Assembly: GCF_003585765.1 (NCBI RefSeq)
Contig: NZ_CP021235.1
Coordinates: forward strand, 1,674,001-1,738,000
Direction of reading: 5' to 3'
Origin: Pontibacter actiniarum
GTDB lineage: Bacteria > Bacteroidota > Bacteroidia > Cytophagales > Hymenobacteraceae
DNA length: 64,000 nucleotides
Numbering within the stretch: the stretch's first letter is position 1; each line of letters opens with the position of its first letter. Position numbers and translations under genes: made by a program. Positions 55,258-64,000 of the stretch are shown here, in pieces. The notes below the pieces were generated by a model. That model was given only the letters and a program-made list of their open reading frames with translations. It was not told where the DNA came from and did no database searches.

Positions 55258-56904
55258 ATGCTGAAGAATTCATCGCCAACCCAAACGGAAGCCTGGAAAA
55301 AACTGGAGAAGCACTACCAGGAAGTGCAGCCGCAACACCTGCGCGACCTGTTTGCGCAAGACCCGCAGCGCTTCCAGAAGTTTACCTATAAGCTGAACGA
55401 TACGCTATACGACCTCTCCAAAAACCGCATCACGGAAGAAACGCTGCGCCTGCTGACGCAGTTGGCCGAGCAGATGGATGTGCCCGCCGCCATCGAAAGC
55501 ATGTTTTCGGGCGCGCGCATCAATGCGACAGAGAACCGGGCGGTACTGCACACGGCGCTGCGCAACTTCTCCGACAGCGACCTGAACGTGGATGGAGAAA
55601 ACGCACTGCAGGAGGTGCGCGAGGTACAGCAGCAGATGAAGGAGTTCTGCAACAAACTGCACAGCGGCGCGTGGACCGGCTACACCGGCAAGCGCATCCA
55701 AAGCGTGGTGAACATCGGGATCGGCGGTTCGGACCTTGGCCCGAAGATGGTGGTGGAAGCCCTGAAGAAGTACCAGAAGCCTGACCTGGAAGTATACTTT
55801 ATTTCCAACGTGGACGGCACGGACGCTGCCGAGGTACTGCGCAAACTGGACCCGGAGACCACGCTGTTTATCATCGCCTCCAAAACATTCACCACCAAAG
55901 AAACCATCACCAACGCCGAAACCGCGCGTGGCTGGTTCCTGCATAAGGCAGTGGACCGCGAGCACATTAAAAAGCACTTTGTGGCGCTCTCTACCAACAT
56001 TGAGGCGGTAAAGAAATTCGGTATTGCCGAGGAAAACGCTTTCCGCTTCTGGGACTGGGTTGGTGGCCGTTTTTCGCTGTGGTCCGCTATTGGCCTCTCC
56101 GTTGCCTGCGCGCTGGGCTACGACAGGTTCGAAGAACTGTTGAAAGGTGCCGAGTCGATGGACAAGCACTTCCGCCAGGCACCGATGCAGGAGAACATTC
56201 CGGTGCTGATGGCCCTGCTGAGCATCTGGTACACGAATTTCTTTGGCTGCCAGACACACGCCATCCTGCCCTACGACCAATATCTGCGCCTGCTGCCTGA
56301 GTACCTGCAGCAGCTGCTGATGGAGAGCAACGGCAAAAGTACCGACCGCAACGGCCACCGCGTAAACTACCAGACACAACCGGTGGTGTGGGGAGCGGCG
56401 GGCACCAACAGCCAGCACTCCTTCTTTCAGCTCATCCACCAGGGCACGATTCTGATCCCCTGCGACTTTATTGCCCCGGCGGTAAGCCAGAACCAGATCG
56501 GCGACCACCACGCCCTGCTGCTGTCTAACTTCTTTGCCCAAACCGAGGCTCTCATGAAAGGCAAAACAGCTGATGAGGTGCGCCAGGAGCTGGAGCAAAA
56601 AGGCATGGCCGGTGACGAACTGGAGAGCCTGCTGCCGCATAAGGTGTTCGAAGGCAACAAACCAACCACTTCAATTATGATGCAGCAGCTAACGCCGTTT
56701 GAGCTGGGTAGCCTCGTGGCCATGTACGAGCACAAAACGTTTGTGCAGGGCGTGATCTGGAACATCTACAGCTTCGACCAATGGGGTGTAGAGCTTGGCA
56801 AACAGCTTGCGGGCACCATAGAGGGTGAGTTGCTGCAAGGCAAAACTTCCAACCACGACAGCTCTACCAGCGGTTTGATGGTGTTTTACCGTAACAACAA
56901 GTAA
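55258..56904 (+). CDS. pgi: Glucose-6-phosphate isomerase
   Basis: 548 residues, the length of E. coli Pgi. The signatures are present: [34 protein letters not shown], active-site Glu/His in [15 protein letters not shown], and Lys near the C-terminus ([10 protein letters not shown] region). It interconverts glucose-6-phosphate and fructose-6-phosphate, linking the HAD/GH65 products to pfkB and fba in the same window. An AAGTATACTT palindrome (55790-55799) falls in its coding sequence. Confidence 0.97.
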   Translation: MLKNSSPTQTEAWKKLEKHYQEVQPQHLRDLFAQDPQRFQKFTYKLNDTLYDLSKNRITEETLRLLTQLAEQMDVPAAIESMFSGARINATENRAVLHTALRNFSDSDLNVDGENALQEVREVQQQMKEFCNKLHSGAWTGYTGKRIQSVVNIGIGGSDLGPKMVVEALKKYQKPDLEVYFISNVDGTDAAEVLRKLDPETTLFIIASKTFTTKETITNAETARGWFLHKAVDREHIKKHFVALSTNIEAVKKFGIAEENAFRFWDWVGGRFSLWSAIGLSVACALGYDRFEELLKGAESMDKHFRQAPMQENIPVLMALLSIWYTNFFGCQTHAILPYDQYLRLLPEYLQQLLMESNGKSTDRNGHRVNYQTQPVVWGAAGTNSQHSFFQLIHQGTILIPCDFIAPAVSQNQIGDHHALLLSNFFAQTEALMKGKTADEVRQELEQKGMAGDELESLLPHKVFEGNKPTTSIMMQQLTPFELGSLVAMYEHKTFVQGVIWNIYSFDQWGVELGKQLAGTIEGELLQGKTSNHDSSTSGLMVFYRNNK

Positions 56905-56915
56905 AAACAATCGGC

Positions 56916-56945
56916 GGGGCGTTTTACAGCTGTAGAACGCCCCCC
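56916..56945 (+). terminator. Terminator-like hairpin after pgi
   Basis: 8-bp GC-rich stem (56916-56923 with 56936-56943) and only a weak T-run; the next gene follows 14 bases later, so read-through is possible. Confidence 0.5.
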
Positions 56946-56960
56946 TTAAGAAGATAGCTT

Positions 56961-58550
56961 ATGAGGCGTGTGGTGCTGGTGTTGATGTGCAGCCTGGGCT
57001 TAAGCAGCTGTGCAGATGAAGACTTTTTTCAGCATGACGCACAGCTTCCCACAAGTGAGCTAACGGAGAGAGCCGCTGCCGGTCCGGACAGCGCCTGGGT
57101 AACAGCAGGGCGCCACTACGACCGCAGCGGCTTTCATCGTTTCTTCTGGGGTCACCACAACCGTAACCTCTGGGCGGAGCCGGTAAAGCTGCCGGTGTTC
57201 AAAAAAGACTCCCTCTACGGAGGGCTAAAGGTAGTGGAGAAAGGCGGCGGGTTTCAGACTACCAGCTTTGACCTGCAGGACAGCACCGGTCGCTTCTACG
57301 CCCTCCGCTCCCTGGATAAAGACCCCGTGGATGTTGTCAGCAAGTTCTGGCGATCAACCTTTGTGGCCAATGTGCTCCGCGACCAAACCTCGGCTGCCAA
57401 CCCTTTCGGTGCCTTAGTCGTGCCGCCGCTCGCCGAGGCCGTTGGTGTATACCACTCCCACCCGCAGCTGTATTACATCCCAGCCAACGACACCTCCTTC
57501 GGAAAGCACGCCCCGGCCGTACAGGGCAAGGTTTTTATGCTTGAGGAGAAGTATGAAGAGCCTGCTGACCTTACGCCCGAGTTCAACGGCGTTACAGATT
57601 TCGAGGATTCTGACGATGCCATACGCCACCGCTTCAACTACAACACCTACCACATAAACCAGCGTGGCTTTGCCCGCGCGCGCCTGCTGGACCTGCTCCT
57701 CGGCGACTGGGACCGCCACAAAGGGCAGTGGGACTGGGCCGTGTCCAAAAAGGGAGCCGATACGTATTACACGCCGATCCCGAAAGACCGCGACCAGGTC
57801 TTTATCGAAATTCAAGACGGCTTCATCCCCTCCATCGCTACAAGCAAACTGCTCGCCCGCAAACTCCACAGCTTTGACGACGACTTCAGTGATGTGAAGG
57901 CCTACATGGTGAACGCCACCTTTGTAGACGAGCGCTTTCTGAACGAGCTTAGCCGGCAGGAATGGCAAAACATAGCCCGGCACATGCAGCAACAGCTCAC
58001 CGATGACGTGATTGAGCAGGCCGTGCAACGGTTGCCGCCGCCAATTTACGCCCTGGCTGGAGAGGAAATAATCCATAACCTGAAAAGCCGCAGAAGCAAA
58101 CTGCCTGAGGCCGCAGCGGAAATGTACCGCATCCTGGCAAAGGAAGTCACAGTGCCCGGCTCAGACCAGGAAGAGCAGTTTGTGGTAAAGCGGCTGGATA
58201 ATGAGCGCGTGGAGGTAACGGTGCTGCGGCCATCCACGGAAACAAGTCCGGGCAAACAACTCTACCGCCGCACTTTTTACCGCCGCGAAACAGAGCAGAT
58301 CATCCTTCGCGGGCTGGCCGGCGAGGACCAGTTTACTGTATCTGGAGACGTAGCCAAAAGTATACCCGTAACGATTTACGGTGGCTTGGGAGAGGATAAA
58401 GTTGTAGACAGCTCCTCCGTCAGCGGCTGGAAGAAGTATACGCAAGTATACGACACGGAGCGTGGCAACGAGTTTACGTTCGGTTCGGAGGCAAGAGACA
58501 GGACAACCGATGACGTACGCGTGCACGCCTACGACAGGGAGGGAAACTGA
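56961..58550 (+). CDS. Lipoprotein with a kinase-fold-like motif, possibly lacking its usual barrel
   Basis: 529 residues with lipoprotein Cys17 (LGLSSC). The centre has LLDLLLGDWDRHKGQWDW and later PIPKDRDQVF: these Asp/His clusters resemble the catalytic loop and metal-binding Asp of HipA/FAM20-type atypical kinases. Related Bacteroidota proteins I recall are longer, with a C-terminal outer-membrane barrel (inference from memory); this one stops at a short acidic tail right after a domain with GGLGEDKV. I cannot name a substrate. It follows pgi by 56 bases on the same strand and runs convergent to the DUF58 gene. Confidence 0.6.
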   Translation: MRRVVLVLMCSLGLSSCADEDFFQHDAQLPTSELTERAAAGPDSAWVTAGRHYDRSGFHRFFWGHHNRNLWAEPVKLPVFKKDSLYGGLKVVEKGGGFQTTSFDLQDSTGRFYALRSLDKDPVDVVSKFWRSTFVANVLRDQTSAANPFGALVVPPLAEAVGVYHSHPQLYYIPANDTSFGKHAPAVQGKVFMLEEKYEEPADLTPEFNGVTDFEDSDDAIRHRFNYNTYHINQRGFARARLLDLLLGDWDRHKGQWDWAVSKKGADTYYTPIPKDRDQVFIEIQDGFIPSIATSKLLARKLHSFDDDFSDVKAYMVNATFVDERFLNELSRQEWQNIARHMQQQLTDDVIEQAVQRLPPPIYALAGEEIIHNLKSRRSKLPEAAAEMYRILAKEVTVPGSDQEEQFVVKRLDNERVEVTVLRPSTETSPGKQLYRRTFYRRETEQIILRGLAGEDQFTVSGDVAKSIPVTIYGGLGEDKVVDSSSVSGWKKYTQVYDTERGNEFTFGSEARDRTTDDVRVHAYDREGN

Positions 58551-58570
58551 CCAGGCGGCCCATCGCAAAA

Positions 58571-59482
58571 CTACCTGCCCTTGGAGCGCTTTACAAGGTA
58601 TGAGTAGAGCACCTTATCAAAGGGCTCGCTGATATCCACAGGCACGAAATCGATCTTGTACTGGCCACACTTGAGGGCGAGCTCTTTCTTGTAGTTTTCT
58701 ACGGCAGTGCGGTAATGCGCACGCACCTGCGAAGGCTGCAGTTTCAGCTCCTGCCCCGTCTCCATGTCCACAAAAACGTACGGGCGTTCGGCAAAGGCAA
58801 ACTCCTCCTCTGTTTGGCGGTCCATCACATGAAAGAGCAGTACCTCGTGGTTCTGGTGCTTCAGGTGCTGCAGCGCGGCAAACACCTCTTCCAGGTCATC
58901 CGCCTGGCTTAGCATATCGCTGAAGATAACAACGAGCGAGCGCTTTGGAATCTGCTGCGCAATCTGGTGCACCACTTCTGCCACGCGGGTGTCTTTGGCG
59001 GTTGGCTGCTGGCCCAGTTGCTGTTGCAGCAGCAGCAGCAGCGTGTGCAGGTGCGAGGCTGTGGACCGCACCGGAGTCTGCTGCTCCACGCGGTCCGAGA
59101 AGGTAACCAGGCCCACCGCATCGCGCTGCCTGCGCAGCAGCGTTGCCAGGGCGGCGGCAGAGAGGCAGGAAAAAGCCAGTTTGCCGTTGCTTTCCACCGG
59201 GTAGTACATAGACGGCGACACATCCAGAAGAATATGGCAGCGCAGGTTGGTCTCCTCCTCGTAGCGCTTCACAAAAAGCTTGTCTGTGCGGGCAAACACC
59301 TTCCAGTCGATGTGGCGGGTGCTCTCGCCGCTGTTGTAGAGGCGGTGCTCGGAAAACTCTACCGAGAAGCCGTGGTACGGAGACTGGTGCAAGCCCGTGA
59401 TAAAGCCCTCCACCAACTGCCTGGCCAGAAACTCCATGTTCTCAAACTTCTGTACATCGGCAAGGGTAAGGGGCTTTTTCAT
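58571..59482 (-). CDS. DUF58 domain protein, von Willebrand A-like
   Basis: 303 residues. The family signature RHIDWKVFARTDKLFVKRYEEE is followed by DVSPSM, a MIDAS-type metal site, and a Rossmann-like pattern to the end. DUF58 proteins usually work with a MoxR AAA+ ATPase in a chaperone or envelope-stress system; no moxR is adjacent here. The ATG lies three bases from the stop of the RlpA-like gene, so the two are one operon. Confidence 0.85.
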   Translation of the reverse strand: MKKPLTLADVQKFENMEFLARQLVEGFITGLHQSPYHGFSVEFSEHRLYNSGESTRHIDWKVFARTDKLFVKRYEEETNLRCHILLDVSPSMYYPVESNGKLAFSCLSAAALATLLRRQRDAVGLVTFSDRVEQQTPVRSTASHLHTLLLLLQQQLGQQPTAKDTRVAEVVHQIAQQIPKRSLVVIFSDMLSQADDLEEVFAALQHLKHQNHEVLLFHVMDRQTEEEFAFAERPYVFVDMETGQELKLQPSQVRAHYRTAVENYKKELALKCGQYKIDFVPVDISEPFDKVLYSYLVKRSKGR

Positions 59483-59485
59483 TTC

Positions 59486-59899
59486 CTACAGCTTAGCGTT
59501 GGCGTCTGCTCCTGAAACGGCCGCGGGCGCATCTTGTTGTGCGGGCTCCTCTGTTACCTCTTCCAGGCGCACGGCTACGGTTCCGTCGCGCACCATCGCC
59601 AGTTCCTGGGCGGCGGCCTTCGAGAGATCTATCACATGGTGGCGGCTGCGCGCCATGCGGTCATTGATCTTGACAACCACTGACTTGCCGTTCTTTAAGT
59701 TCGTCACCAGCACCCTGGTATGGAAAGGAAGTGTGGCGTGGGCTGCCGTCAGCTGGGTCTTATCGTATCGCTCGCCGCTGGCGGTGCGGTGGCCGTGCAT
59801 ACGGTCGGCGTAAAAGGATGCCTTGCCGTTTGCAGCGTAGTTGGCCGGGCCGTTAAAGAGCGAAAGGATTAGAATCAATACTATTGAACATATATTCAT
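59486..59899 (-). CDS. rlpA: RlpA-like double-psi beta-barrel protein
   Basis: 137 residues from the ATG at 59899 (a TTG nine codons before is also open). A signal peptide is followed by the RlpA domain: GKASFYADRMHGHRTASGERYD, then NDRMARSRHHVIDLSKAAAQEL. RlpA cuts or binds denuded glycan strands at the septum in Gram-negative bacteria. It is short: there is no SPOR domain, so peptidoglycan targeting must use another route. Confidence 0.88.
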   Translation of the reverse strand: MNICSIVLILILSLFNGPANYAANGKASFYADRMHGHRTASGERYDKTQLTAAHATLPFHTRVLVTNLKNGKSVVVKINDRMARSRHHVIDLSKAAAQELAMVRDGTVAVRLEEVTEEPAQQDAPAAVSGADANAKL

Positions 59900-60032
59900 A
59901 GTATTATATAGTTGGTCCGGCAACAAATATAAGTGTAAAGTTTTTATCTAAATTTTAAATTCGAAAATTTTTATATATCAGATGTATATGTTACTTTTAG
60001 GTTCACAAGGTTGAATTTAACGTCTAATAACG

Positions 60033-60362
60033 GTGGAAGAGAACAACGAAAAAGCAGAAATTTATTCCCAACGAGTGAGAGCCGGGAAGAGAACGTATTT
60101 CTTTGATGTGAAGTCAACTCGTTCTAACGACTTCTACGTGACCATCACGGAGAGTAAGCGTAAGTTCAAGGAAGACAGCTTCTCATACGAGAAACACAAA
60201 ATTTTCCTGTACAAAGAGGACTTCGTGAAATTTATGGAAGCGCTACAGGAAACAATCGATCACGTTAAATCAGAACTCTTGACAGAAGAGGCACTTGCCG
60301 CACTGGAAGCCCCGGTTAGCGAAAAAGAAGGCTCTTTTGACGAAGAACTTAAGTGGGAATAA
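60033..60362 (+). CDS. PUR-alpha-like nucleic-acid-binding protein (DUF3276)
   Basis: 109 residues: KRTYFFDVKSTRSNDFYVTITESKRKF and EKHKIFLYKEDFVKFMEALQETIDH form the PUR repeat, with an acidic tail. Bacteroidota PUR proteins bind single-stranded RNA or DNA. The start is GTG at 60033. It stands alone with an A/T-rich leader and a short terminator. Confidence 0.88.
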   Translation: MEENNEKAEIYSQRVRAGKRTYFFDVKSTRSNDFYVTITESKRKFKEDSFSYEKHKIFLYKEDFVKFMEALQETIDHVKSELLTEEALAALEAPVSEKEGSFDEELKWE

Positions 60363-60394
60363 CCCTCTCCCGCTTTTCCTATAGATATTACCTG

Positions 60395-60421
60395 AAGCCC
60401 ATAGCCCCGCTGTGGGCTTTG
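60395..60421 (+). terminator. Short terminator after the PUR gene
   Basis: A 7-bp stem (60395-60401 with 60413-60419) ending in TTT. Confidence 0.5.
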
Positions 60422-60505
60422 TGCATTTAGCACCTGCCAACACACCTTGCCTGCCCCGTGCCACTATTTCGTGCGGCCGGGCGCGCGAAGCTGCTTAAAA
60501 TGTTG

Positions 60506-60513
60506 TATCTTTG
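60506..60513 (+). promoter_or_regulatory. Probable -7 element for ychF (TATCTTTG)
   Basis: Full match to TAnnTTTG, 28 bases before the ATG at 60542. I see no good -33 element. An AAGTATA at 60534 lies between them, as untranslated leader. Confidence 0.5.
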
Positions 60514-60541
60514 CGGCCTGAAATAAACAACTAAAGTATAA

Positions 60542-61639
60542 ATGGGACTACGATGCGGTATTGTGGGACTGCCAAATGTTGGCAAGTCTACCCTGTTCAA
60601 CGCTATTTCTAACGCCAAGGCAGAGTCTGCCAACTATCCTTTCTGCACCATCGAGCCGAACGTGGGCGTGATTACGGTGCCGGATGAGCGCCTGCAGATC
60701 CTGGAGGAGCTGGTGCACCCGGAGCGCGTGCTGCCAACGGTAATCGAGTTTGTGGACATTGCCGGCCTGGTGAAGGGCGCAAGCAAAGGCGAAGGCCTGG
60801 GCAACAAGTTCCTGGCAAACATCCGCGAGGTTGATGCCATCATTCACGTGGTGCGCTGCTTCGAAGATGAAAACATCGTGCACGTGGACGGCAAGGTAAA
60901 CCCTATCGCAGACAAGGAGATCATTGATACGGAGCTGCAGCTGAAGGACCTGGAGTCTATCGACAAGAAGATTCTGAAAGTGGTGCGTTCCGCCAAGTCC
61001 GGGGATGCCAAAGCGAAAAAAGAGCTGGCGAGCCTGGAGAAGTATAAAGCACACCTGGAGGCCGGCCTCAACGCCCGCAGTCTGGATGTGACAGAAGACG
61101 ACCTGGAGGCGGTGGAAGACCTGAAGCTGCTGACGGCCAAGCCGGTGATTTATGCCGCAAACGTGGACGAGAACTCCATGCTGGAGGGCAACCAGTACTC
61201 AGAGGCACTGCGTGAGCATGTGAAGGATGAGAACGCACTGGTGGTGCTGATCTCCGCCTCTATCGAAGCACAGATTGCAGAGCTGACCGATCCGGAGGAA
61301 AAAGAGATGTTCTTATCGGAATATGGTTTGAAAGAGTCTGGCCTGAACAAGCTGATCCGTGCCTCTTATGACCTGCTGAATCTGATCACCTACTTTACCG
61401 CCGGTGTGAAAGAAGTACGCGCCTGGACGATTGAGAAAGGCTGGAAAGCTCCGCAGGCGGCAGGCGTCATCCACACTGACTTCGAGAAAGGCTTTATCCG
61501 TGCAGAGGTAATCAAGCTGAAGGACTACCAGGAGTATAAGTCTGAAGCCAAGATTAAGGAAGCCGGTAAAATGGCCGTGGAAGGCAAAGAATACGTGGTG
61601 CAGGACGGCGATATCATGCACTTCCGCTTTAACGTGTAG
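60542..61639 (+). CDS. ychF: Redox-regulated ATPase/GTPase YchF
   Basis: 365 residues, full length. P-loop [29 protein letters not shown] switch, and a C-terminal TGS domain. YchF (OLA1 family) prefers ATP and binds ribosomes, with a role in the oxidative-stress response. A strong terminator follows. Confidence 0.97.
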   Translation: MGLRCGIVGLPNVGKSTLFNAISNAKAESANYPFCTIEPNVGVITVPDERLQILEELVHPERVLPTVIEFVDIAGLVKGASKGEGLGNKFLANIREVDAIIHVVRCFEDENIVHVDGKVNPIADKEIIDTELQLKDLESIDKKILKVVRSAKSGDAKAKKELASLEKYKAHLEAGLNARSLDVTEDDLEAVEDLKLLTAKPVIYAANVDENSMLEGNQYSEALREHVKDENALVVLISASIEAQIAELTDPEEKEMFLSEYGLKESGLNKLIRASYDLLNLITYFTAGVKEVRAWTIEKGWKAPQAAGVIHTDFEKGFIRAEVIKLKDYQEYKSEAKIKEAGKMAVEGKEYVVQDGDIMHFRFNV

Positions 61640-61669
61640 CACTACATTAGAGAAAGTATAAATTGTACA

Positions 61670-61702
61670 AAAAGAGACCAGCCTGAAAGCTGGTCTCTTT
61701 TA
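61670..61702 (+). terminator. Terminator after ychF
   Basis: A 13-bp stem (61670-61682 with 61689-61701) and a T-rich tail. Confidence 0.9.
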
Positions 61703-61830
61703 TTTTATGCTATATTTGTTCGCTCAAAAAACTGTACAGCAGGCTACTGTATGAAAACGCGAAGTAACAAAGCACGCAAGGATGCTCTACTTTGCCTTTA
61801 CCTATTCTTACACAAAAACGCAGCGACAAT

Positions 61831-64000
61831 ATGAAGCAAACCTTTACCCTCCTACTCCTGGTCATGCTCTTTTCATACCAGGCTTCTGCCCAGAAGGCCT
61901 TGCTCCTGCAAACATTTGAGCAGGCAGAGTTCTCTGAGGCCAGTGTGTTTGCAGAAGGCAACTTTTACCTTAACCAGGGTGCTTATTTCGAGGCGTTCAA
62001 CTTCGCCACACGCGCAAACCATATCGTGGACAAACCTCCCGGGCAGTTTATCCAGAAAGGGAAGACGCTCGGGGCGGTAGGTTCTTCCGTGCTTTTCAGC
62101 AACGGGGCGAACGATGTACTCCATATTGCTGATATGAAAGCATCACGACCACTTCAGGCCTTACTCCAAAGCGAGCAAATCGTGACCGGGAAAGACTATA
62201 CCTATTTGCTGTACAGAGATTTGAATGGAGAAGGTACTAAGATTATATCGGTGGATAGCCGCACGTTTACCCCTCAGAAGGCTTTTATCACAAGAGGTAC
62301 CGCAGACGTGCACCTGGCTTACTTTGAAAAAGAGAATTTGCTATACTTTGTTCATCGTACCGCTGATAACACGGTGGCCCTTTACGCAAGCGATGGCAGC
62401 TATGAGCGTACAAAACTCGTAACGAACCTTTCGGAAGAAGTTGGGAGTGGCAGCCTGTTATCCAGCTTTTTCGCTAATGGGGAAGACTTGTATCTCATCA
62501 ACTTTTATTACCAGGGCGCAGATTATAAAAACCGGACTAGCCATGTCTATAAAGTTTCGGATGGGGTAACAGACCTCGGAACCTTCCCTTACTTTAGCAC
62601 TTCCGACGGCTCTAACTACTTAAAGCAAGGGGCGTTCTACGGCTACGACAACAGCACTCAAAGTATAGTAAAAAGTACTGAAAATGGTCTCTTACCGCTC
62701 CTATCTGATGTTTCAAGCGTCACGTTTGTGGGAGACTACAAAAACAAGTTAGTTTTTACGGTGAGGGATGAGTGGGATGAACAGGTCGATACCGCGCTTG
62801 TAAAACTTTACGAAACAGACGGTACTCCCGCTGGCACCAAATTGATTGCTGATAAAGTGGCACCACCCTCTTACGATAATCAGGACCAGAATGTCATAGC
62901 CCATAGGGGCAAGCTATACTTCTTCAGAAAAGATGAGACGCATGGGCCGGAACTGTGGCAATACGATGGTCAATCGGCTACTTTACTGCAGGATGTTATT
63001 CCAGGTCAGGACGGTATGATGTACCCCCTTTTCTATGAGCATGAGGATGAGCTGTATTTTACCGCCCGCTTAACTGCTAGCCAAAAAACGCTGCGCCTGT
63101 ATAAGTTCTCAGACAGCGCCAGTACCTTTCAACTACAAAGCTATGTAGACTCCAACGGCAACCAAATAAAGGATGCAGATGAGCCACTACTTACAAATGT
63201 GAAGTATAAGTTAGCTGGTGATGCGTTAACCGTTCTTCCTTCGGAGGGCAGCAGTACAATTACTCTGGAGGATGGCAGTTACACATTGGTTGCTAGCCCT
63301 GCGTCAGGCTGGGTTCCGGTGAACGGAGAGCAAAAGTATACCGTCAGCCTACCAGCGGACGACACGAAGGTGTACTCTTTTGGCTTTACCCCTACACAAC
63401 CTACCACTAAGGTAGATGCTTCCCTCATGTCCGAGTTTTCCCGCTGCGGCTTTCCAACCTCGTACACCTTGCACTACAGCAACACTGGCTTTACAAGTAC
63501 AACGGGCACCATCAAACTAAAGCCAGAGGCAACGTTTAGTTACGAATCGGCCTCCCCTGCCCCTACGGAGGTTAGCGGCGATACATTAATCTGGCAAATC
63601 AAGCATCTGCCAATTGGCCAAAAAGGCAGAATCATCATTAACTTCACCATGCCCGGTGTAGAACACATGGGCGATACATTGACATCAAGCCTGTACACGC
63701 GGTTTAGCTCAGACGTCAACTCCAGCACGCACACCGACACAACTACGCTACAGCAAATCCTGACCTGCTCCTATGACCCGAATGATATCCAGGCGAACCC
63801 GGCAGGCTTGGGAGAAAAGCACCTGACCCTCAAGAACCGGCCACTGGAGTACCTCATCCGCTTCCAGAACATGGGCACCGACAAAGCGTTTAATATTGTA
63901 GTCAAGAACGAGCTGCAGCCGGAGTTTGACATAAGCACTTTCAAAGTGATCGGCAGTAGCCACGACATGTATACCGTGGTAAAAGGCAACCAGCTAAGTT
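61831..64000 (+). CDS. Large secreted T9SS-type surface protein, N-terminal part (3' partial)
   Basis: The frame is open from the ATG at 61831 to the window end: 723 codons so far. A signal peptide (MKQTFTLLLLVMLFSYQASAQ less one residue) is followed by beta-propeller-type repeats (ALYASDG, LYETDGTPAGTKLI, ELWQYDGQSA) as in proteins with ELWxTDG repeats, then from ~540 a conserved region that includes DPNDIQANPAG and YLIRFQNMGTDKAFNIVVKN, which recalls the DUF7619-type region before a T9SS sorting domain. The C-terminus is outside the window. Five heptamers fall in this gene (62342, 62661, 62915, 63202, 63334), the densest run in the window. Confidence 0.85.
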   Translation, partial: MKQTFTLLLLVMLFSYQASAQKALLLQTFEQAEFSEASVFAEGNFYLNQGAYFEAFNFATRANHIVDKPPGQFIQKGKTLGAVGSSVLFSNGANDVLHIADMKASRPLQALLQSEQIVTGKDYTYLLYRDLNGEGTKIISVDSRTFTPQKAFITRGTADVHLAYFEKENLLYFVHRTADNTVALYASDGSYERTKLVTNLSEEVGSGSLLSSFFANGEDLYLINFYYQGADYKNRTSHVYKVSDGVTDLGTFPYFSTSDGSNYLKQGAFYGYDNSTQSIVKSTENGLLPLLSDVSSVTFVGDYKNKLVFTVRDEWDEQVDTALVKLYETDGTPAGTKLIADKVAPPSYDNQDQNVIAHRGKLYFFRKDETHGPELWQYDGQSATLLQDVIPGQDGMMYPLFYEHEDELYFTARLTASQKTLRLYKFSDSASTFQLQSYVDSNGNQIKDADEPLLTNVKYKLAGDALTVLPSEGSSTITLEDGSYTLVASPASGWVPVNGEQKYTVSLPADDTKVYSFGFTPTQPTTKVDASLMSEFSRCGFPTSYTLHYSNTGFTSTTGTIKLKPEATFSYESASPAPTEVSGDTLIWQIKHLPIGQKGRIIINFTMPGVEHMGDTLTSSLYTRFSSDVNSSTHTDTTTLQQILTCSYDPNDIQANPAGLGEKHLTLKNRPLEYLIRFQNMGTDKAFNIVVKNELQPEFDISTFKVIGSSHDMYTVVKGNQLS

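Larger units (their letters stand above)
910..63340. repeat. Dispersed AAGTATA / TATACTT heptamer family (about 59 sites)
   Basis: Start positions read by eye, either orientation: 910, 1796, 2461, 4308, 4906, 5936, 6850, 7825, 7831, 11278, 13146, 13722, 14124, 15362, 16194, 17506, 17967, 18568, 18854, 19939, 20432, 22223, 23043, 24523, 24997, 27676, 31868, 32121, 32482, 36665, 38931, 39579, 39753, 41164, 41600, 41686, 42572, 42832, 42970, 44068, 45425, 53450, 53585, 54371, 54871, 55117, 55171, 55790, 58358, 58434, 58444, 60534, 61040, 61654, 62342, 62661, 62915, 63202, 63334. Those at 15362, 20432 and 55790 are the palindrome AAGTATACTT. Several AAGTATG variants occur as well. The count may be off by a few. 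Confidence 0.75.

Overview
The window looks like a chromosomal segment of a Bacteroidota bacterium of the Cytophagales, most like Hymenobacteraceae/Pontibacter. That placement is inference from gene content and style. The visible signs are type IX secretion (T9SS) surface proteins at both ends (1-872 and 61831-64000), Bacteroidota-type promoters (TTTG, 19-20 bases, TAnnTTTG), few Shine-Dalgarno sequences, many lipoproteins, and moderate GC (about half by eye). I found 52 supportable protein genes, about 15 factor-independent terminators and a few promoters. I saw no rRNA, tRNA, CRISPR array, insertion sequence or prophage.

Layout. 1-5.9 kb: a T9SS cargo C-terminus, an orphan cytochrome oxidase subunit III-like protein, a secreted hypothetical, a patatin/outer-membrane-barrel protein and a DUF4920 lipoprotein. 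6.2-13.9 kb: a stand-alone H-NOX haem sensor, an epoxide-hydrolase-like enzyme, a periplasmic GH13 amylase/cyclomaltodextrinase, an MscS channel, a LuxR-type regulator and a UPF0104 membrane protein. 14-17.4 kb: a two-component system followed by a PepSY-like/SdiA-regulated propeller lipoprotein. 17.5-20.5 kb: an arsenic operon, arsR-arsI-metallophosphoesterase-acr3, with a promoter that carries a perfect 14-bp palindrome in its spacer. 20.7-24.5 kb: an accessory island with three extremely Arg/Tyr/Asp/Asn/Gly-rich disordered proteins, a fourth Lys/Asn-rich disordered protein, an odd lipoprotein and a small membrane protein. 25-28.3 kb: a TetR regulator and two NADPH-type aldehyde/enone reductases. 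28.5-38.5 kb: housekeeping genes, TPR lipoprotein-thrS-infC-rpmI-rplT and topoisomerase IV parE-parC; infC appears to start at AUA behind a strong Shine-Dalgarno. 38.9-44 kb: an AI-2E family transporter, a DnaQ-GIY-YIG fusion nuclease and an FtsX/MacB-type permease.

44.3-56.9 kb is a carbon module. GH65 disaccharide phosphorylase, a HAD(beta-PGM-like)-trehalose-phosphatase fusion, a second beta-PGM-like HAD, glucose-6-phosphate isomerase, PfkB phosphofructokinase and class II fructose-bisphosphate aldolase together would take a glucose disaccharide to triose phosphate. The adjacent HAD-TPP and GH65 genes (526 + 800 residues) have the same domain order and total length as the single Mycobacterium tuberculosis protein Rv2006/OtsB1 (about 1327 residues), so this looks like the split form of that protein. 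57-64 kb: a lipoprotein with a kinase-like motif, rlpA-DUF58, a PUR/DUF3276 protein, ychF and the start of a second T9SS adhesin.

Two signals stand out beyond the genes. First, the heptamer AAGTATA (or TATACTT) occurs at about 59 places by hand count against roughly 6-8 expected, in coding DNA in several frames, in promoters and in terminators. Second, the Lys-poor, Tyr/Arg-rich disordered protein cluster at 21.6-23.8 kb resembles a condensate-type sticker-and-spacer composition and has no assigned function.
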